Of a DNA stretch of 64,000 bases, positions 48,074-61,374 are shown piece after piece. Under the pieces are notes generated by a model that saw only the letters and a program-made list of their open reading frames with translations, was not told the DNA's origin and did not search any database. Within the stretch, counting starts at the first letter, position 1. Each line of letters starts with the position of its first letter. Source of the DNA: Conus ventricosus (lineage: Eukaryota; Mollusca; Gastropoda; Neogastropoda; Conidae); the NCBI GenBank assembly GCA_018398815.1, contig CM031609.1, positions 28,502,944 through 28,566,943 of the forward strand, read 5' to 3'. The position numbers and the translations under genes are program-made.

Positions 48074-48109
48074 TTCTTCTCCTTTCCTCTTCGTCTCTCA
48101 TCCCCAGCA

Positions 48110-48620
48110 ACCAACCACGCTCTCATATCTGTTGTGAAGCCAGTATACATCTTTCCTATAACTACAGAGATCGTCTTTGGACTTGGGTCGATGGAACAAA
48201 ACGGTCTTCAGTGACGATTCCAGTTTTGAAGGAACCGTCGACAGACCTGGAACGGCGGTCAATGCGCGATGAAGAAAGCCAAGAATAACCGTTACACACG
48301 CGATCGCACTGAATCTTGAAAGGCGCATTTCTAAACCACAAAACTAAAGGTAAATCCATGCAGATAACAGCGAAGCAGCAGATTAACAGACAATGGGTTT
48401 GTTCTGTATTTAACGCAAGTCGGGTGGACAGAACTGTAAGTAACTTAGCAATCCGCGTTCGTCTAACATTGGTGTACAATCTTACTGGTTTAATATGAAA
48501 ATTTTTGTTCTACAGAGTCGCAAATGTGGATGAAAATTTTTTTTTCCACAATTTGTTTACTGCATCACAGCAGAATACACTGGAAACAAGCAGCTAATCG
48601 GTTTGTATACATTTACTGCG
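48110..48620. other. No recognisable feature
   Basis: Ordinary-complexity sequence with frames up to about 100 codons on the minus strand and no known motif. Confidence 0.4.
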
Positions 48621-48726
48621 TTTTTTTTTTTTGTTTTGTTTTGTTTTGTTTGGTTTTTTTTGTTTGTTTGTTTGTTTTTTTTGGGGGGACGGAAGGGGAA
48701 GGGGGTGGAGGGGGGGGGGGGGGGGC
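48621..48726 (+). repeat. T-rich then poly-G tract
   Basis: A TTTTG/TTTG stretch is followed by a G-rich run with G18 at 48709-48726. Confidence 0.85.
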
Positions 48727-48837
48727 TTTTTTAACTTCAGTCTTTATACATAATGATAGATACAGTCATAAAGCATTACATTTTGTTGCTACAACAAGGA
48801 GCCTGTCAGAAATCGAATCTTCTCCTACGCCTGGTCC

Positions 48838-49595
48838 TCTACCTCTTCTTCTTCTTCTTCTTCTTCTTCTCTCCTCCTCCTCCTCCTCCTCCTCCTCCTC
48901 CTCCTCCTCTCTTCTCTTCTTCTCTTCTTCTCTTCTTCTTCTTCTTCTTCTTCTTCTTCTTCTCTTCTTCTCTTCCTCCTCCTCCTCCTCTTCTTCTTCT
49001 TCTTTCTCTTCTTCTCTCTTCTCTCTTCTCCATCTTCTTCTTCTTCTTCTTCTTCTTCTGCTTCTTCTTCTTCTGCTTCGTCTTCTTCTGCTTCGTCTTC
49101 TTCTTTCTTGCTTTCTTTTTTCTTTTCTTTTTCTTTTTTCTATTAAAAGTAATAGTAGTAACAGTGGTAGTGGTAAAAGTAGTTGTGGCAGCAGTGGTTG
49201 TGGAAGTAGCAGTCGTCTTTTTCTTTCTTTCGTCCCTCTTTTCCTCCTTCTGTCCATCTTATTCTTCCTCCTTCTCCTCCTCCTCCTGTTCGTACCCCTT
49301 CTCATCCTCATCCTGTTCTTACCCCTTCTCATCCTCCTCCTCTCCTCCTCCTGCTCCTGCTGCTGCTGCTGCTGTCCTTTTACTTTTTACTTTTCCTTCT
49401 CTTCCTCCTCTTTCCTTTGTCTTCTTCTTCTCTTGCTCCTGCTCCTCCTCCTCCTCCTCTTTCTCCTATCCTCCCCCTTCTTCTTCTTCTTCTTCTTCGT
49501 CTTCCTCCTCTCCTCCTCCTCCTCCTTCTCCTCCTCCTCCTTCTCCTCCTCAACCTCCTCCTCTTCTTCTTCTCCATTTTCTTCTTCGTAACGCA
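48838..49595 (+). repeat. 750-bp TTC/TCC polypyrimidine block
   Basis: The plus strand is almost all pyrimidine, as mirror-like (TTC)n and (TCC)n runs, apart from an island at about 49140-49215 (GTAGTAACAGTGGTAGTGG). It is prone to triplex (H-DNA). The 355- and 307-codon plus frames and the Arg/Glu-rich minus frames are repeat translations. Confidence 0.96.
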
Positions 49596-49902
49596 TGCTT
49601 TCAAACACGGTACCTTGGCTTTAAGCTTCACCTTAAGACCTTGAAGGACATTGGAGTCTGCCCAGAATGCTGCTGACTTTGAAGAGAAAAGTTTCTCTAA
49701 CCCTGACTGTCTCAAACGGTTGATCGGGACTGAACTAAGGACTTTTAAATGAAGATAGCAAGGCTGTACCCGCAGGCCAGTAAGCTCCCCTTGCGATAAC
49801 AAATCCCAGTGCTGTATTCTCTCCCTTGTCATATCCGATCCGACAGACGTTCATGGCTAGTGGGACTCTAGGTCGCAACGTCTGACTTCAAACTCTGCAC
49901 AA
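49596..49902. other. No recognisable feature
   Basis: Ordinary sequence between the polypyrimidine block and a SINE. Confidence 0.4.
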
Positions 49903-50083
49903 GGGCCAGGTTGGTTAATGGGTGGGGCGTAAGACTCGTGCTTCAATGTCCGGAGTTTGATTCCCGCTCGGAATAGCCCGGATGGAGGAGGTTTTTACTT
50001 AGGAGTTAATGTCTATGTAGACTTCTAGTCCGGATAGGACTTTAAGAAAGAGCTACCCGTTCACGAACGCAAATATAAAAAAA
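49903..50083 (+). mobile_element. tRNA-derived SINE
   Basis: A tRNA-like head has an A-box region (GGTTGGTTAATGGGTGG) and a B-box-like AGTTTGATTCCC at 49954-49964. A non-tRNA body follows (GGAGGAGGTTTTTACTTAGG and TCTAGTCCGGATAGGAC) and an A/T-rich tail ends near 50083. The order matches tRNA-SINEs common in molluscs. It lacks a folded acceptor stem. Confidence 0.7.
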
Positions 50084-50559
50084 TTGCAGTCTTGTTCAAT
50101 CCCATTTAATGTCTCGGAGGAGAGTAGGCCGATGTGTGCCGGTGAGACTGATGACACGAAAATAAAAGACACATCCCGAAGATGGAGTGTGGATACCTTA
50201 ATGATGGGATCAAAAACCGTCTCATACACACACACAAAAATGACAAATGATGAACCTTGGAGTTCTAATATGTGAACAAAAATATAAAAAATAAAGACTT
50301 CGTAATGATGACTTGGTAACGTAATGAAGAAATAAAGAAAAAAAGTAAAGAACAATAAGCACTTGGTAACCTAACGAAAACAAAAAACAAAAACAAAAAA
50401 GTAAAGAACAGTAAGCATCTGGTAACCTTCCACTCGGTGAATGAACCTGATCTGGTTACCCACAGTTGTTCATGGCCTGTTCTGCTCTTGCATTCCAATC
50501 AATACGGAATAAAGACAGTGATTTGTCGTGCAGTTGTTTCTGTGTGGGCAAATGAATAA
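50084..50559. other. No recognisable gene; short A-rich repeats
   Basis: AATAAAGA and AAGTAAAGAACA.TAAGCA motifs recur (50290-50420) around a CTTGGTAAC box that appears three times. Confidence 0.4.
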
Positions 50560-50786
50560 GGGGGGGGGGGGAGGTAGGAGAGAGAGAGGGGGAGTGTGGG
50601 GTGTGGTAGGCGTAATGAGCGAGAAGAGAATATGCAATAAATCAAATAAAAGAGAGAGAAAAAACAGGAATCAAAAAAGAAAAACGAATGAAAGACAGAA
50701 AGTAAGGAAGATAAACGAGAAAGAGAGAGAAGAAAATAAAAAAGAAGGAAAGAGGGGAAGAATGAAAGAAAGAAAGAAAGAAAGAA

Positions 50787-50826
<40 letters not shown>

Positions 50827-50965
50827 AGGAAAAAAAGAAGAAAAGAAGGGAAGGAAGAATGAATGAAACAAAGAAAGAAGGAAGGAAAGACAGAAAGAAA
50901 GACAGAAAGAGAGAAAGGAAGAAAGAAAGACAGAAAGAAAGTGAACAAATAAAAGAAAGACAAAC
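50560..50965. repeat. G-rich then GAAA purine block
   Basis: A poly-G and GA start is followed by (GAAA)n and GAAG variants (50764-50945). The Phe/Ser-rich minus frames are repeat translations. Confidence 0.95.
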
Positions 50966-51095
50966 AGGCATGCATATCTCTCATCATAATTTCACGAGGA
51001 CTGCACGTTCGTTTCTTGGCCTGTTCTGCTCTTTGCCTTCCAGCCATTATGGAATAAAGATTGTGATTGTCGATGTGCATTTTGTTTCCATAAGG

Positions 51096-51166
51096 GCGAA
51101 TGAACGAGGGGGAGAGAAAGAAGAGTGGAGAAAGAGAGAGAGGGGGGAGAGAGCGAGAGAGGAGAG

Positions 51167-51239
<73 letters not shown>

Positions 51240-51385
51240 CTTAATGAACGGAAGGAGAATGTGCAAAAATAAACAAAGAAGGAAAGACGGATATAAACGA
51301 AGAAAGATTAAAAAGGAAAGATAGAAAGAAAAGAAGGGAAGAAAAAGAAAGAAAGAAACAGAGAAATAAAAAAAGTGAACATAGG
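51096..51385. repeat. GA and GAAA purine block
   Basis: (GA)n at 51134-51238, then GAAA-rich sequence. About 51000-51110 also resembles 50460-50560 (GGCCTGTTCTGCTCTT, GGAATAAAGA, GGGCAAATGAA), so the two purine blocks are diverged copies of one local duplication. Confidence 0.9.
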
Positions 51386-51850
51386 AAGGAAAGAAATTCA
51401 CGCATACATGTCTTTCATAACACTTCCCGAGAATTACACAGTTCTCGTCACAAGTGGTGTAATCGGAGAGAAATTTCGTATTGTATTGGAAGTTCTAAAA
51501 TATGATTATCTTATTGATCCAAAGAAGAATTTGAAACCAGTGTCTTTTACAGCGCGCACAAAGCAAAGAGAGTGAATGTTTTCAGTTGCGCAAATCTATA
51601 GCTGGAAAAGGTCGTGTGATATTCTGATCGCTATTAGCACGGTAACCAGATGTTTGCATTACACTTGTGTTTGATTTGCTTTGTTACCTGTAAAATCACT
51701 AGCTGTGTGTTCAATTGACAGACCGTCGTTTCTTGAAATGTTACAAATTGTTTCTCCTTCATGCCATAAATGAGTTAAAGAGTTTTGTTCATGGTTCTCA
51801 GTCATCAAACCTGATAAAACAAAAACAAAGAATAAAGACGAGAGGAATCA
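51386..51850. other. No recognisable feature
   Basis: AT-rich, single-copy-looking sequence. Confidence 0.4.
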
Positions 51851-51876
51851 GAGAGACAGACAGGAGACAGACAGAC

Positions 51877-51942
<66 letters not shown>

Positions 51943-52162
51943 CGATGGTACCATCATCATTTTCATCACCGATTGATGATGATGATGATGATGATGATGA
52001 CGAAGATAGAGGCGTGATCCACAGAGCAGTATAAGCAGACCGATGTAGAGAAGAGCGGGGCAGCTGTCATAGTTCAACTCTCTAGAGTCGGAAATAAAAC
52101 ACACACATAGGACAATGCTCTCTCTCTGTCTGTCTGTCGTCTTCTTCTCTGTCTGTCTGTTT

Positions 52163-52237
<75 letters not shown>

Positions 52238-52245
52238 CTCTCCAA
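51851..52245. repeat. GACA, GA, GAT and TCTG/TC repeats
   Basis: GACA/GA at 51855-51942, (GAT)9 at 51974-52000 and TC with TCTG patches at 52118-52242, separated by about 115 bp of plain sequence. Confidence 0.95.
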
Positions 52246-52467
52246 GATGCGAGACGAAAACATGCTACAAAAGACTCTACGAAACTCTTGTTCGGGGATG
52301 TCCCACCTGATGCGATTTCTGAATGGGTTGAAAGAGATAGACTTTTTCGTCTGATCTAAGATTTTACGGAAGAAATATTTCAACAAAATTCCGGCGTGTT
52401 CATTCAAATCTCTTTCAGTGAGTTGTTTGTGTATCTTGAAAAGCTATTTTGACATTCAAGGAGGTGA

Positions 52468-52506
52468 AAGCCTGATATCGCACTTTGCGGTCGGCTAGGC
52501 TTTAAA
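52468..52506 (-). repeat. Dispersed 45-bp motif, copy 3
   Basis: The minus strand reads AAAGCCTAGCCGACCGC then AAAGTGCGATATCAGGC. See 3190-3234. Confidence 0.6.
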
Positions 52507-52524
52507 CAACACGAATTGAACTGA

Positions 52525-53400
<876 letters not shown>

Positions 53401-54423
53401 GTAAAAAGCACATCACTTATCGGGCATTTTCAGAAAGATCTTCCATCAGAGAAAATAGGAAGCACAGCACCTTCATCATGAAATAGGAACCACATTCATC
53501 AGGAAATAGAGAACACGTTCATCAGGAAACAGAGAGCACATTCATCAGGAAATAGCGAGCACATTCATCAAGAAATAGAGAGCACATTCATCATAAAATA
53601 GGAAGCACGTTCATCACGAAATAGAAAGCACCTTCATCACGAAATAGAAAGCACCTTCATCACGAAATAGAGAGCACTTTCATCAGGAAATGGAAGCACG
53701 TTCATCAGAAATAGAGAGCACCTTCATCAGGAAATAGAGAGCATATTCATTATGAAATGGAGAGCACCTTCATTATGAAATGGAGAGCACACTTCATTAT
53801 GAAATGGAGAGCACATTCATTATGAAATGGAGAGCACATTCATTAATGAAATTGAAGAGCACATTCATTATGAAATGGAGAGCACATTCATTATGAAATG
53901 GAGAGCACATTCATTCAGGAAACAGGAAGCACATTCCTCAGAAACAGGACGCACGTTTTTCAGGGAAAGACAAGCATATGATCAGGAGAAACGAAAAAAG
54001 AAATCACTGATCAGAAAAAGCGTCTGCATTATGAGATAGCGCATTCATGAGGATACAGAAAGTGGATTACCAAAACATAGGAAAAACAGTTATCAGAAGA
54101 TAGAAAGCACATTCATTTGGAGACAGGAAGCCCATTTATCAGGAAGCAGGTAGTATGCTTATCAGAAGTTACTAAAAACATTCATCACGAAGCAGGAAGT
54201 ATACTTATCAGAAGTTACTAAAAACATTCATCAGGAAGCAGGAAGTACACTTATCAGAAGTTACTAAAAACATTCATCAGGAAGCAGGAAGTATACTTAT
54301 CAGAAGTTACTAAAAACATTCATCAGGAAGCAGGAAGTATACTTATCAGAAGTTACTAAAAACATTCGTCAGGAAGCAGGAAGTATACTTATCAGAAGTT
54401 ACTAAAAACATTCGTCAGGAAGC
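53401..54423 (+). repeat. Degenerate ladder of ATTCATCAGGAAATAGAGAGCAC units
   Basis: Units of about 23 bp (GAGCACATTCATCAGGAAAT) run to about 54000, with a subfamily TTCATTATGAAATGGAGAGC at 53747-53915. From about 54120 a 46-bp dimer (CATTCATCAGGAAGCAGGAA, then GTATACTTATCAGAAGTTAC) repeats about six times. It is the opposite-strand counterpart of 17044-18690. Confidence 0.93.
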
Positions 54424-54431
54424 AGGAAGTA
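54424..54431 (+). repeat. Target-site duplication AGGAAGTA, left
   Basis: It matches 55593-55600. Both fall at the same point in the 46-bp minisatellite unit. Confidence 0.75.
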
Positions 54432-54545
54432 GTAGTAGTACTTTAATTGTACGTCTTTTCACAAACTATGTGATATTAGACAAGAAAGGAGAGATAGACA
54501 GGCAAATAGAGGGAGATAGATAGTTTGTTCATGTTGCATACAAGT

Positions 54546-54553
54546 GTGTGTGT

Positions 54554-54633
<80 letters not shown>
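54546..54633. repeat. GT microsatellite inside the LINE trailer
   Basis: (GT)n of about 42 repeats then a G-rich patch. Confidence 0.96.
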
Positions 54634-54805
54634 GGGGGGGTGGGGCTGGGAGTGAGCGGAGGGTGGTGTACATAAAATCAGAAAACAATCAGACACACAA
54701 ACGAATAAACAAACAAACCTACACACACTAACAATATCAGATTAAAGCAAATATCTGACTGGACTACAAATCAAGCAGAAAGTAACTTTCAAGGCAAAAT
54801 CAATA

Positions 54806-55592
54806 TCAGAAAAAAATATCTGTCACAGACATGCCTGATAAATAATATGGCAGAAATGCCTTGAGAGGCACACATTCGAACAAAACATGATCTCTTGTCA
54901 ATTTTGTTTCCCCGCATATGCATTTTGTTGCAGAGCTATATTTAGTTCTAAAAGCATCCAGTTTCAATCGATGGAATATTGAAACGAAGTTTCTGTATTG
55001 ATGCGTATCATAAATGTGCAGATTTTGGATGCTTTTGAAATGATCAATACTAAAAAGAGGATTATTTTGTGTCTGAACATGAATAACAGCGTTGTTCTGC
55101 CCATTTCTGAAATATTCCCAAGCTGTTTGTTTTAAAATTTGTTGACTCTCTTTCAAAGTGAACGGCATGGAAATAGTTTGTACCCTCGTTCCATTTTCAG
55201 CGCCTTTTTTCGCACATCTGTCAGCAAGTTCATTGCCCGAAATTCCACAGTGTGAAGGAACCAGAAGAAAGTTATATCTGTTCCTTTACATATCAAGACG
55301 TGGATTAAATGTTGAATTTCCTTCAAAATAAAGTTATCTGAATTTGAATTAAAAAACTTGATCGATTGTAACACTGACAGCGAATCTACACAAAACAATA
55401 CTTGAAAAATTGACTGCGGTAAATCAATTAGAAATGTCAACGCCATAAGTATCGCTATCATTTCAGCTACAAATATGGAGCGATATTTTTCAATGAAATA
55501 TGCTTTTTGTACTTTCAGCGATGGAATAACAAATGCTGATCCGGCCTCTTTGTTACTCGTCAACTATCCATCTGTGTACACCTTAAGATGGT
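54806..55592 (-). pseudogene. LINE RNase H and C-terminal zinc-knuckle remnant
   Basis: The minus strand opens with KVYTDG, the first catalytic Asp of RNase H, followed by an in-frame TAG (55566-55564). Then come FVAEMIAI (catalytic Glu), FCVDSLSVLQSI (second Asp) and, after a one-base deletion near 55270, SHCGISGNELADRCAKKG (last acidic residue). The downstream frame (55168-54806, ending in a stop) carries CICGETKLTRDHVLFEC, a CxC-H-C zinc knuckle. Only two lesions break it, so the insertion is fairly young. The order RNase H then zinc knuckle fits Jockey/I-like or related LINE groups; the exact clade is uncertain. Confidence 0.85.
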
Positions 55593-55600
55593 AGGAAGTA
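55593..55600 (+). repeat. Target-site duplication AGGAAGTA, right
   Basis: Partner of 54424-54431. Confidence 0.75.
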
Positions 55601-57440
55601 TACTTATCAGAAGTTACTAACAATATTCATCGGGAAGCAGGAAGTATGCTTATCAGAAGTTACTAAAACATTCATCAGGGGACAGAAAGCGCTTCTTTCA
55701 GGAATTGGAAGGCACACCAGGAGATGGAAGCACATGTTTCAGGAGATAGGAAGCGCTTCCTTCAGATGATAGGAAACACATCCTTCAAGAGATAGGATGC
55801 ACATTTTCAGGAAATAGGAAGCACACGCTTCAAGAGATAGGAAGCACATCCTTCAAGAGATAACAAGCTTATCCTTCAGAAGAGAGGAAGCGCATCTTTC
55901 AAGAAATGGGAAACACATTTACAGGTGATAGAAAGCACACGCTTCAAGAGTTAAGAAGCACATTTTCAGGAGAGAGGAAGCACAACCTTCAGAAGATGGG
56001 AAGCGTATCCTTCAAGAGTTAGGAAGCTCATTTTCAAAAGATAGGAAGCATGTGCTTCAGAAGATAGGAAACACATACTTTAGAAGATAGGAAGCACATT
56101 TTCAGAAGATAAAGAAGCACATCCTTGAGAAGGTAGGAAGCACATTTTCAGGAGGTATGAAGCACATCCTTTAAGAGATAAAAAGCACGTTTTCAGGAGA
56201 TAGGAAGCATATTCTTCAAAACATAGCAAGCACATCTGTGGGGCGTCACCATCGGGAAATGATAAGCAGTCCGCATGAAAGTGAAGGCATATTCATGAAC
56301 AGATCGGATGAACATTTATCAGGAGAGATGCGGCTAATCGGAGTGTAAGGCATGCATTCAACACGAGATAGTGAGAATGTTTCGTTAGTAGATCTGGAGC
56401 ACATTTTTTCCGAAAATGGGGCACCTATGCCTTAAGACACAAGGCAGATTGATCAGGAGATAGGGGCACATTGATCAGGATTTATGGGCACATTCATTGA
56501 GGGATAAGGGACACAATTATCCAGAGGTGGAATGTACGTTCATCAACGATTAGGAGGCATATTCGTAAGAGACCATGAACAGATTGATGTGAAAAAAAAA
56601 GAAGAGGAAAGTACACCAAGAGGTTTTGATCAGATTCATCAGAAATATGGGGCAAATTCTTTTTAAAAAAATCAGGGCCACGTGTATCCGGAGATGAGGA
56701 TATTTTTCTTAGGAAATAGAAGGCAGATTCGTCAGTCGAGAGGAGATGCAGTTGGCAATCAACAGGAGCTATGTATTTCTATTAATTTCCGGGAGGGACG
56801 TTTATGAGTGGGCAAGAGCTACATTCATATGTCCAAACAAGATCTAGTCATCAGAAGATGACAGCATATTTAACAGTTGACAATGGTAAATTCCTCTAGC
56901 AAAAGATGAAACATTGGTCACTTGACAGGGGGTATATTCATCAGCGGACAGGAGGCGTAGACATCAGGAGAAATGGGCATACCCGTCTGGTGTAAGGGAG
57001 AACTTTTATCAGGGAAAAACTGGTGTATTCATAAGAGAAGGTACATTCATACGTCGACAAATGATATATTCATCAATCGACAGATGGCATCTTCATGGAG
57101 CTCGGGGTAGATTTATCCAGGAAACTGATACCCAATCATCTGATAACAGATAGCATATTATCAGGAGAAAGGGGTTACCTTTACTTAGTCGATAGACGGT
57201 AACTTCATCAGTCGAGGAGAGCCATATTCACCCACAAATAGGGACATACATCAGGTTAATAAAGACAGAAGCGCAATTATCTGTTGAAAGCATGCCATTC
57301 ATCAGCCAGCCGATAGCGCATGACCAGGAGATCGGAAATTTATCAGCTCGCTGTCCCTAGGACTCATGTCACACAAGACCATTCATCACCTACGGAAGTA
57401 ACAGCGGGATGATATTGGTGTACGGTAGCAGCTCTGTCAT
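55601..57440 (+). repeat. Degenerate ladder, continuation
   Basis: The 46-bp dimer resumes, then decays into TTCAGGAGATAGGAAGCACA units (to about 56240) and very diverged ATTCATCAG.AGA units to about 57380. Divergence increases steadily to the right. No gene is visible. Confidence 0.85.
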
Positions 57441-57724
57441 ATGTTAAGTATCGGTCTGAATAAATTAAAACGCTTTTTTATCAGTTCAAATCAGATGATC
57501 CTACCCAGAACGTTTACAGTCTGCCTACAGACATCAAAAGTGCGATTCATGGGTAGTCTTAATCCTGTCTCCGTTACATCTTTGTACTCCTTTTCTCTTT
57601 TGTCTGTATACCAGATAATTAAAAGAGCGAATAGATTTTTGCCATTTACATACAGCAGTGTTACCAAAAAAAAAATTGCTGACGATTGACAGAAAAGAAA
57701 CATACCCCCGCCGAATACTCGTTC

Positions 57725-58206
57725 AACAGTAAAAGAAGACAGAAAGGGGATAGAGGTTGAGATGGCATGGTGATAAAGAAGACAGAAAGAGGAAAAGGTT
57801 GAGATGTAAGGGTGATAAAAGAAGACAGAAAGAGGATAAGGTTGAGATGCATGTGATAAAAAAAGACAGAAAGAGGAAAGGTTGAGATGGTATGGTGATA
57901 AAAGAAGACAGAAAGAGGATAAGGTTGAGATGGCATGGTGATAAAAAGAAGACAGAAAGAGGAAAAGGTTGAGATGGCATGGTGATAAAAGAAGACAGAA
58001 AGAGGAAAAGGTTGAGATGGCATGGTGATAAAAAAGACAGAAAGAGGAAAAGGTTGAGATGGCATGGTGATAAAAGAAGACAGAAAGAGGAAAAGGTTGA
58101 GATGGCATGGTGATAAAAGAAGACAGAAAGAGGAAAAGGTTGAGATGGCATGGTGATAAAAGAAGACAGAAAGAGGAAAAGGTTGAGATGGCATGGTGAT
58201 AAAAAA
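57725..58206 (+). repeat. 43-bp minisatellite, about 11 copies
   Basis: The unit contains GAGATGGCATGGTGATAAAA, GAAGACAGAAAGAGG and AAAAGGTT. The left copies are diverged; the right copies are nearly identical. As 43 is not a multiple of three and the minus strand lacks stops, three overlapping minus frames of 202-258 codons appear. Confidence 0.98.
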
Positions 58207-58950
58207 AGGGGAGAAAAAGAAACGAGCAAACACAAAACCACAAGTTTTTCTTTTAAACTGAAGTAACAAAGAAATGTAATTTCTGCAACACAGACAAATA
58301 TCTCAACTACAAAACCCACAATTTTTGTTGGACTTTCTCCGACCGCAGAGTAGAATTGTTGAATATGAAGAAGTGTAGCGTAGAGCGCTAAGCTGAAGAG
58401 AGAAAAAACTGTAAAGCAGAGCAAAATAATGATGCAAGAGAGAGTGGTGCAACTGACAATCTCAGTAACAGTTGCAATTTGACTTACTGGCGCTGTCATT
58501 TATTTTCGTGTGATTCACGTGTGCAGCGATCATAAACATGACGTACACACTGCACCGTCCTTGCGGACACACGGTCTTGCAACATTGATTGACTGCACAT
58601 TATCATGCGAGCATCATATCTCCTTTCTGTTTTCATAAGAGAGGTTTTCTTTCAGCCCATCTTGAGTGTGTTGAGAGACTCTCAGTATGTGAGAGACAAA
58701 AATGTAATCAACTTTGGTTCATATTGTTCGGTTCAATTCATTGATACTGTATTATTCCAAATGGAGAGTCCTTTATGACTTCACAGGCTCATTACAAATA
58801 CTACATAATGAAAAGTCATAATAAACAATGACGAAACTTTGCACGCATCATAGATTAAAACAAGTCAATGGAATAATCCGCGAAGCTGCTCATGTTAAAT
58901 CACAAACATCACTAGAAACACACACAATAAAATGATAAAGATAAAGAAAG
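58207..58950. other. No confident feature
   Basis: The minus strand is open from 58499 into the 43-bp repeat. The first roughly 95 codons lie outside the repeat and would encode two hydrophobic stretches (near 58384-58445 and 58260-58310). No family is recognised and chance is plausible. Confidence 0.3.
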
Positions 58951-58961
58951 AAAACAACAAA

Positions 58962-59360
<399 letters not shown>

Positions 59361-59424
59361 GGATGCACATACTCACACCCTCTTTCCTCTGTCCCCTCAT
59401 ACGTCCCAACTTTTTTACCTACTT

Positions 59425-59512
59425 TTTACTATTTATACCCACTTTTATACCTACTTTTATACCTACTTTTATACCTACTTTTATACCTACTTTTTTCACC
59501 TACTTTTACATC
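59425..59512 (+). repeat. 12-bp repeat TTTTATACCTAC
   Basis: Four to five good copies are flanked by partial ones. Frames here show Phe-Ile-Pro-Thr repeats only because 12 is a multiple of three. Confidence 0.95.
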
Positions 59513-60789
59513 CACACTCAGCTACACGTACACGCACGCTCACCACATATTCTTGCATACATGTAAATCGTATACGCCGCTACATTGGTATAGGTGTGGG
59601 TGTTATGGCTGTGTGCGCAGTTTGCCGAAACAAAGGATGAATTCAGGTAGCGACATGATGTTGTTCGTGAATTACTGAATCTATCATTTCATGCAGACAA
59701 AATATTAGGCAAACGAACAAAACATACGAACGGTATAGTCAGACAGACAGTTGTGTGACAGGGCAACATAGTCAAATAAAAGCATTGCACAGAAGAGCAA
59801 TATTATGAAGCAAAGGAATTGTACGACAGTGCCACAGAATTGCGCGGCGGAGTGATGTGAAGCCGAAGTTTATACATCGCGCCGTTTACAGTTGAGCGCC
59901 TTGACTGCCTCATGCGTCGCAAGACGCAGGAACATCTAAGTCTAAGTAATATAACTGAACAAAATAACTGCAGAGCAGAAAATACATATTTAGACCAAAA
60001 AATCACCCATAAGACCGATGTAATTTAGACGAAACAATTGTGCAATTAGTGATATGGTTGGGCACATACAATCACACAGAAGAAAAATAATTTGAACAAA
60101 TAATTACACATAAGAACAACATGATCAAATTTTTTTAAAAATCTGTACAGAAGAACCAAATGATTAAACAAAAAGGAATGCACTGAGTGATAAGATTTGA
60201 CTGAAGAAATACACAGAACAACATGCTTCGATAAAAGGATTGCAGAACATATCAATCAAAGGAAACGAATGATTGCAGATGAGAGCAATATAATTATTTC
60301 AATGAACTGGGCGACAGAGTAACATAACAGGATAAAAAGACGGAGCAGCAGAGCAACCTTATTGATATCCTTCAATCGAATCTTAGAATAATACAGCAGA
60401 ATTGTTACAGTGTAATCAGGCAAATCATTACGTAGTTAAACAAATCAAAGAATTGCATCGAAATATAAGCTGACAAAGGAGTTAAGTAGGAAGTAGTATG
60501 ATACGAAGCAGTATGATACAGCAAGAAAACAAACAGACAAATAAACGAGCAAACAAAAACACGGCAACATAATTAAACAACAGATTCAGAAAGCGCTATT
60601 ATCAAGCTAAAAGCTTTGCAGGTCGCAGCAATTTTCTATGTTATCTCACAGCAGACCAGGACAATTATTGACTCTGGGTGTCGTTCTGTTTTCTCTTCAT
60701 GTTTGCTGTTGTTTTAGTTTTCGTTCACAGGTGGAAGGTTGGAGTGGTTTAGACTGTTTGTTTGGAAGATGGAAGATTGGCCGAGGCGT
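59513..60789. other. No clear gene; weak ACATA/ACAGAA ladder
   Basis: From 59750 to about 60560, phrases such as GCACAGAAGAGCAATAT, TTGCGCGGCGGAGTG and ATAACATA recur irregularly every 40-50 bp, suggesting an ancient degenerate tandem repeat. I cannot define a unit. Confidence 0.35.
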
Positions 60790-60805
60790 GGGGTGGGCTG
60801 TTTGC

Positions 60806-61061
60806 GGGGGGGGTGGGGGGGTGGGGGGGGTGGTAGGAGAGGATGAGGTAACCTCAGACGCATGCAGACTTTTCTGTTCAGCATTACATGCAATTCTTCG
60901 ATGGGAAAAAAAGACACACAAAAAAGAGAAAAACAAACAGAAAAAATAAATGTAGATGATTTTCCCTTTTGTTTTGTTTTTTACATCCCCTACACCCTTT
61001 TCTTTTTCCTGAAGGGAGTAGGAAAGGGGGAGATGGGTTTGGGGGAGAGGGGGGGGGGGGG
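60806..61061 (+). repeat. G-rich patches
   Basis: G runs lie at 60807-60831 and 61021-61061 (G13 at 61049). An A/T-rich stretch lies between. Confidence 0.8.
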
Positions 61062-61186
61062 CTGGTATTATTTCTTTTCTGTCTCTTAGAGAGGATAATG
61101 TATTGCAGGTTGTCAGGCTATTTTTTTTTTTCATAAAGAAATTAGACAAGGGCTTAAGTGCATCTGTGCAGTTTTTGCTCGCTGTT

Positions 61187-61219
61187 TCACGTATGTGTGT
61201 GTGTGTATGTGTGTGTGGC

Positions 61220-61308
<89 letters not shown>

Positions 61309-61374
61309 GTATGTGTGTGTGTGTGCGTGCGTGCGTGCGTGTGTGTGCGTGCGCGCGCGCGCGCGTGTGTGCGA
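61187..61374. repeat. GT/GTGC compound microsatellite
   Basis: (GT)n and (GTGC)n runs with a CGCGCG patch at 61352-61364. Confidence 0.97.

Larger units (their letters stand above)
54432..55592 (-). mobile_element. 5'-truncated non-LTR retrotransposon with RNase H
   Basis: This 1161-bp minus-strand insertion splits a 46-bp minisatellite: the unit reads AGCAGGAAGTA on the left and AGGAAGTATACTTATCAG resumes on the right. The 3' end is a short (TAC)n tail (54432-54441), typical of some LINE families. The body starts at the RNase H active site and carries a long GT tract (54549-54631) and a short trailer after the stop. Reverse transcriptase and endonuclease are missing, so it cannot mobilise itself. 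Confidence 0.88.

Noticed and set aside
48524..49676. Frames of 355 and 307 codons on the plus strand
   Set aside because: They are Ser/Leu/Phe strings from TTC/TCC repeats and their shifts, with no domain and no codon bias. The same holds for 29541-30319 and 8119-8505.
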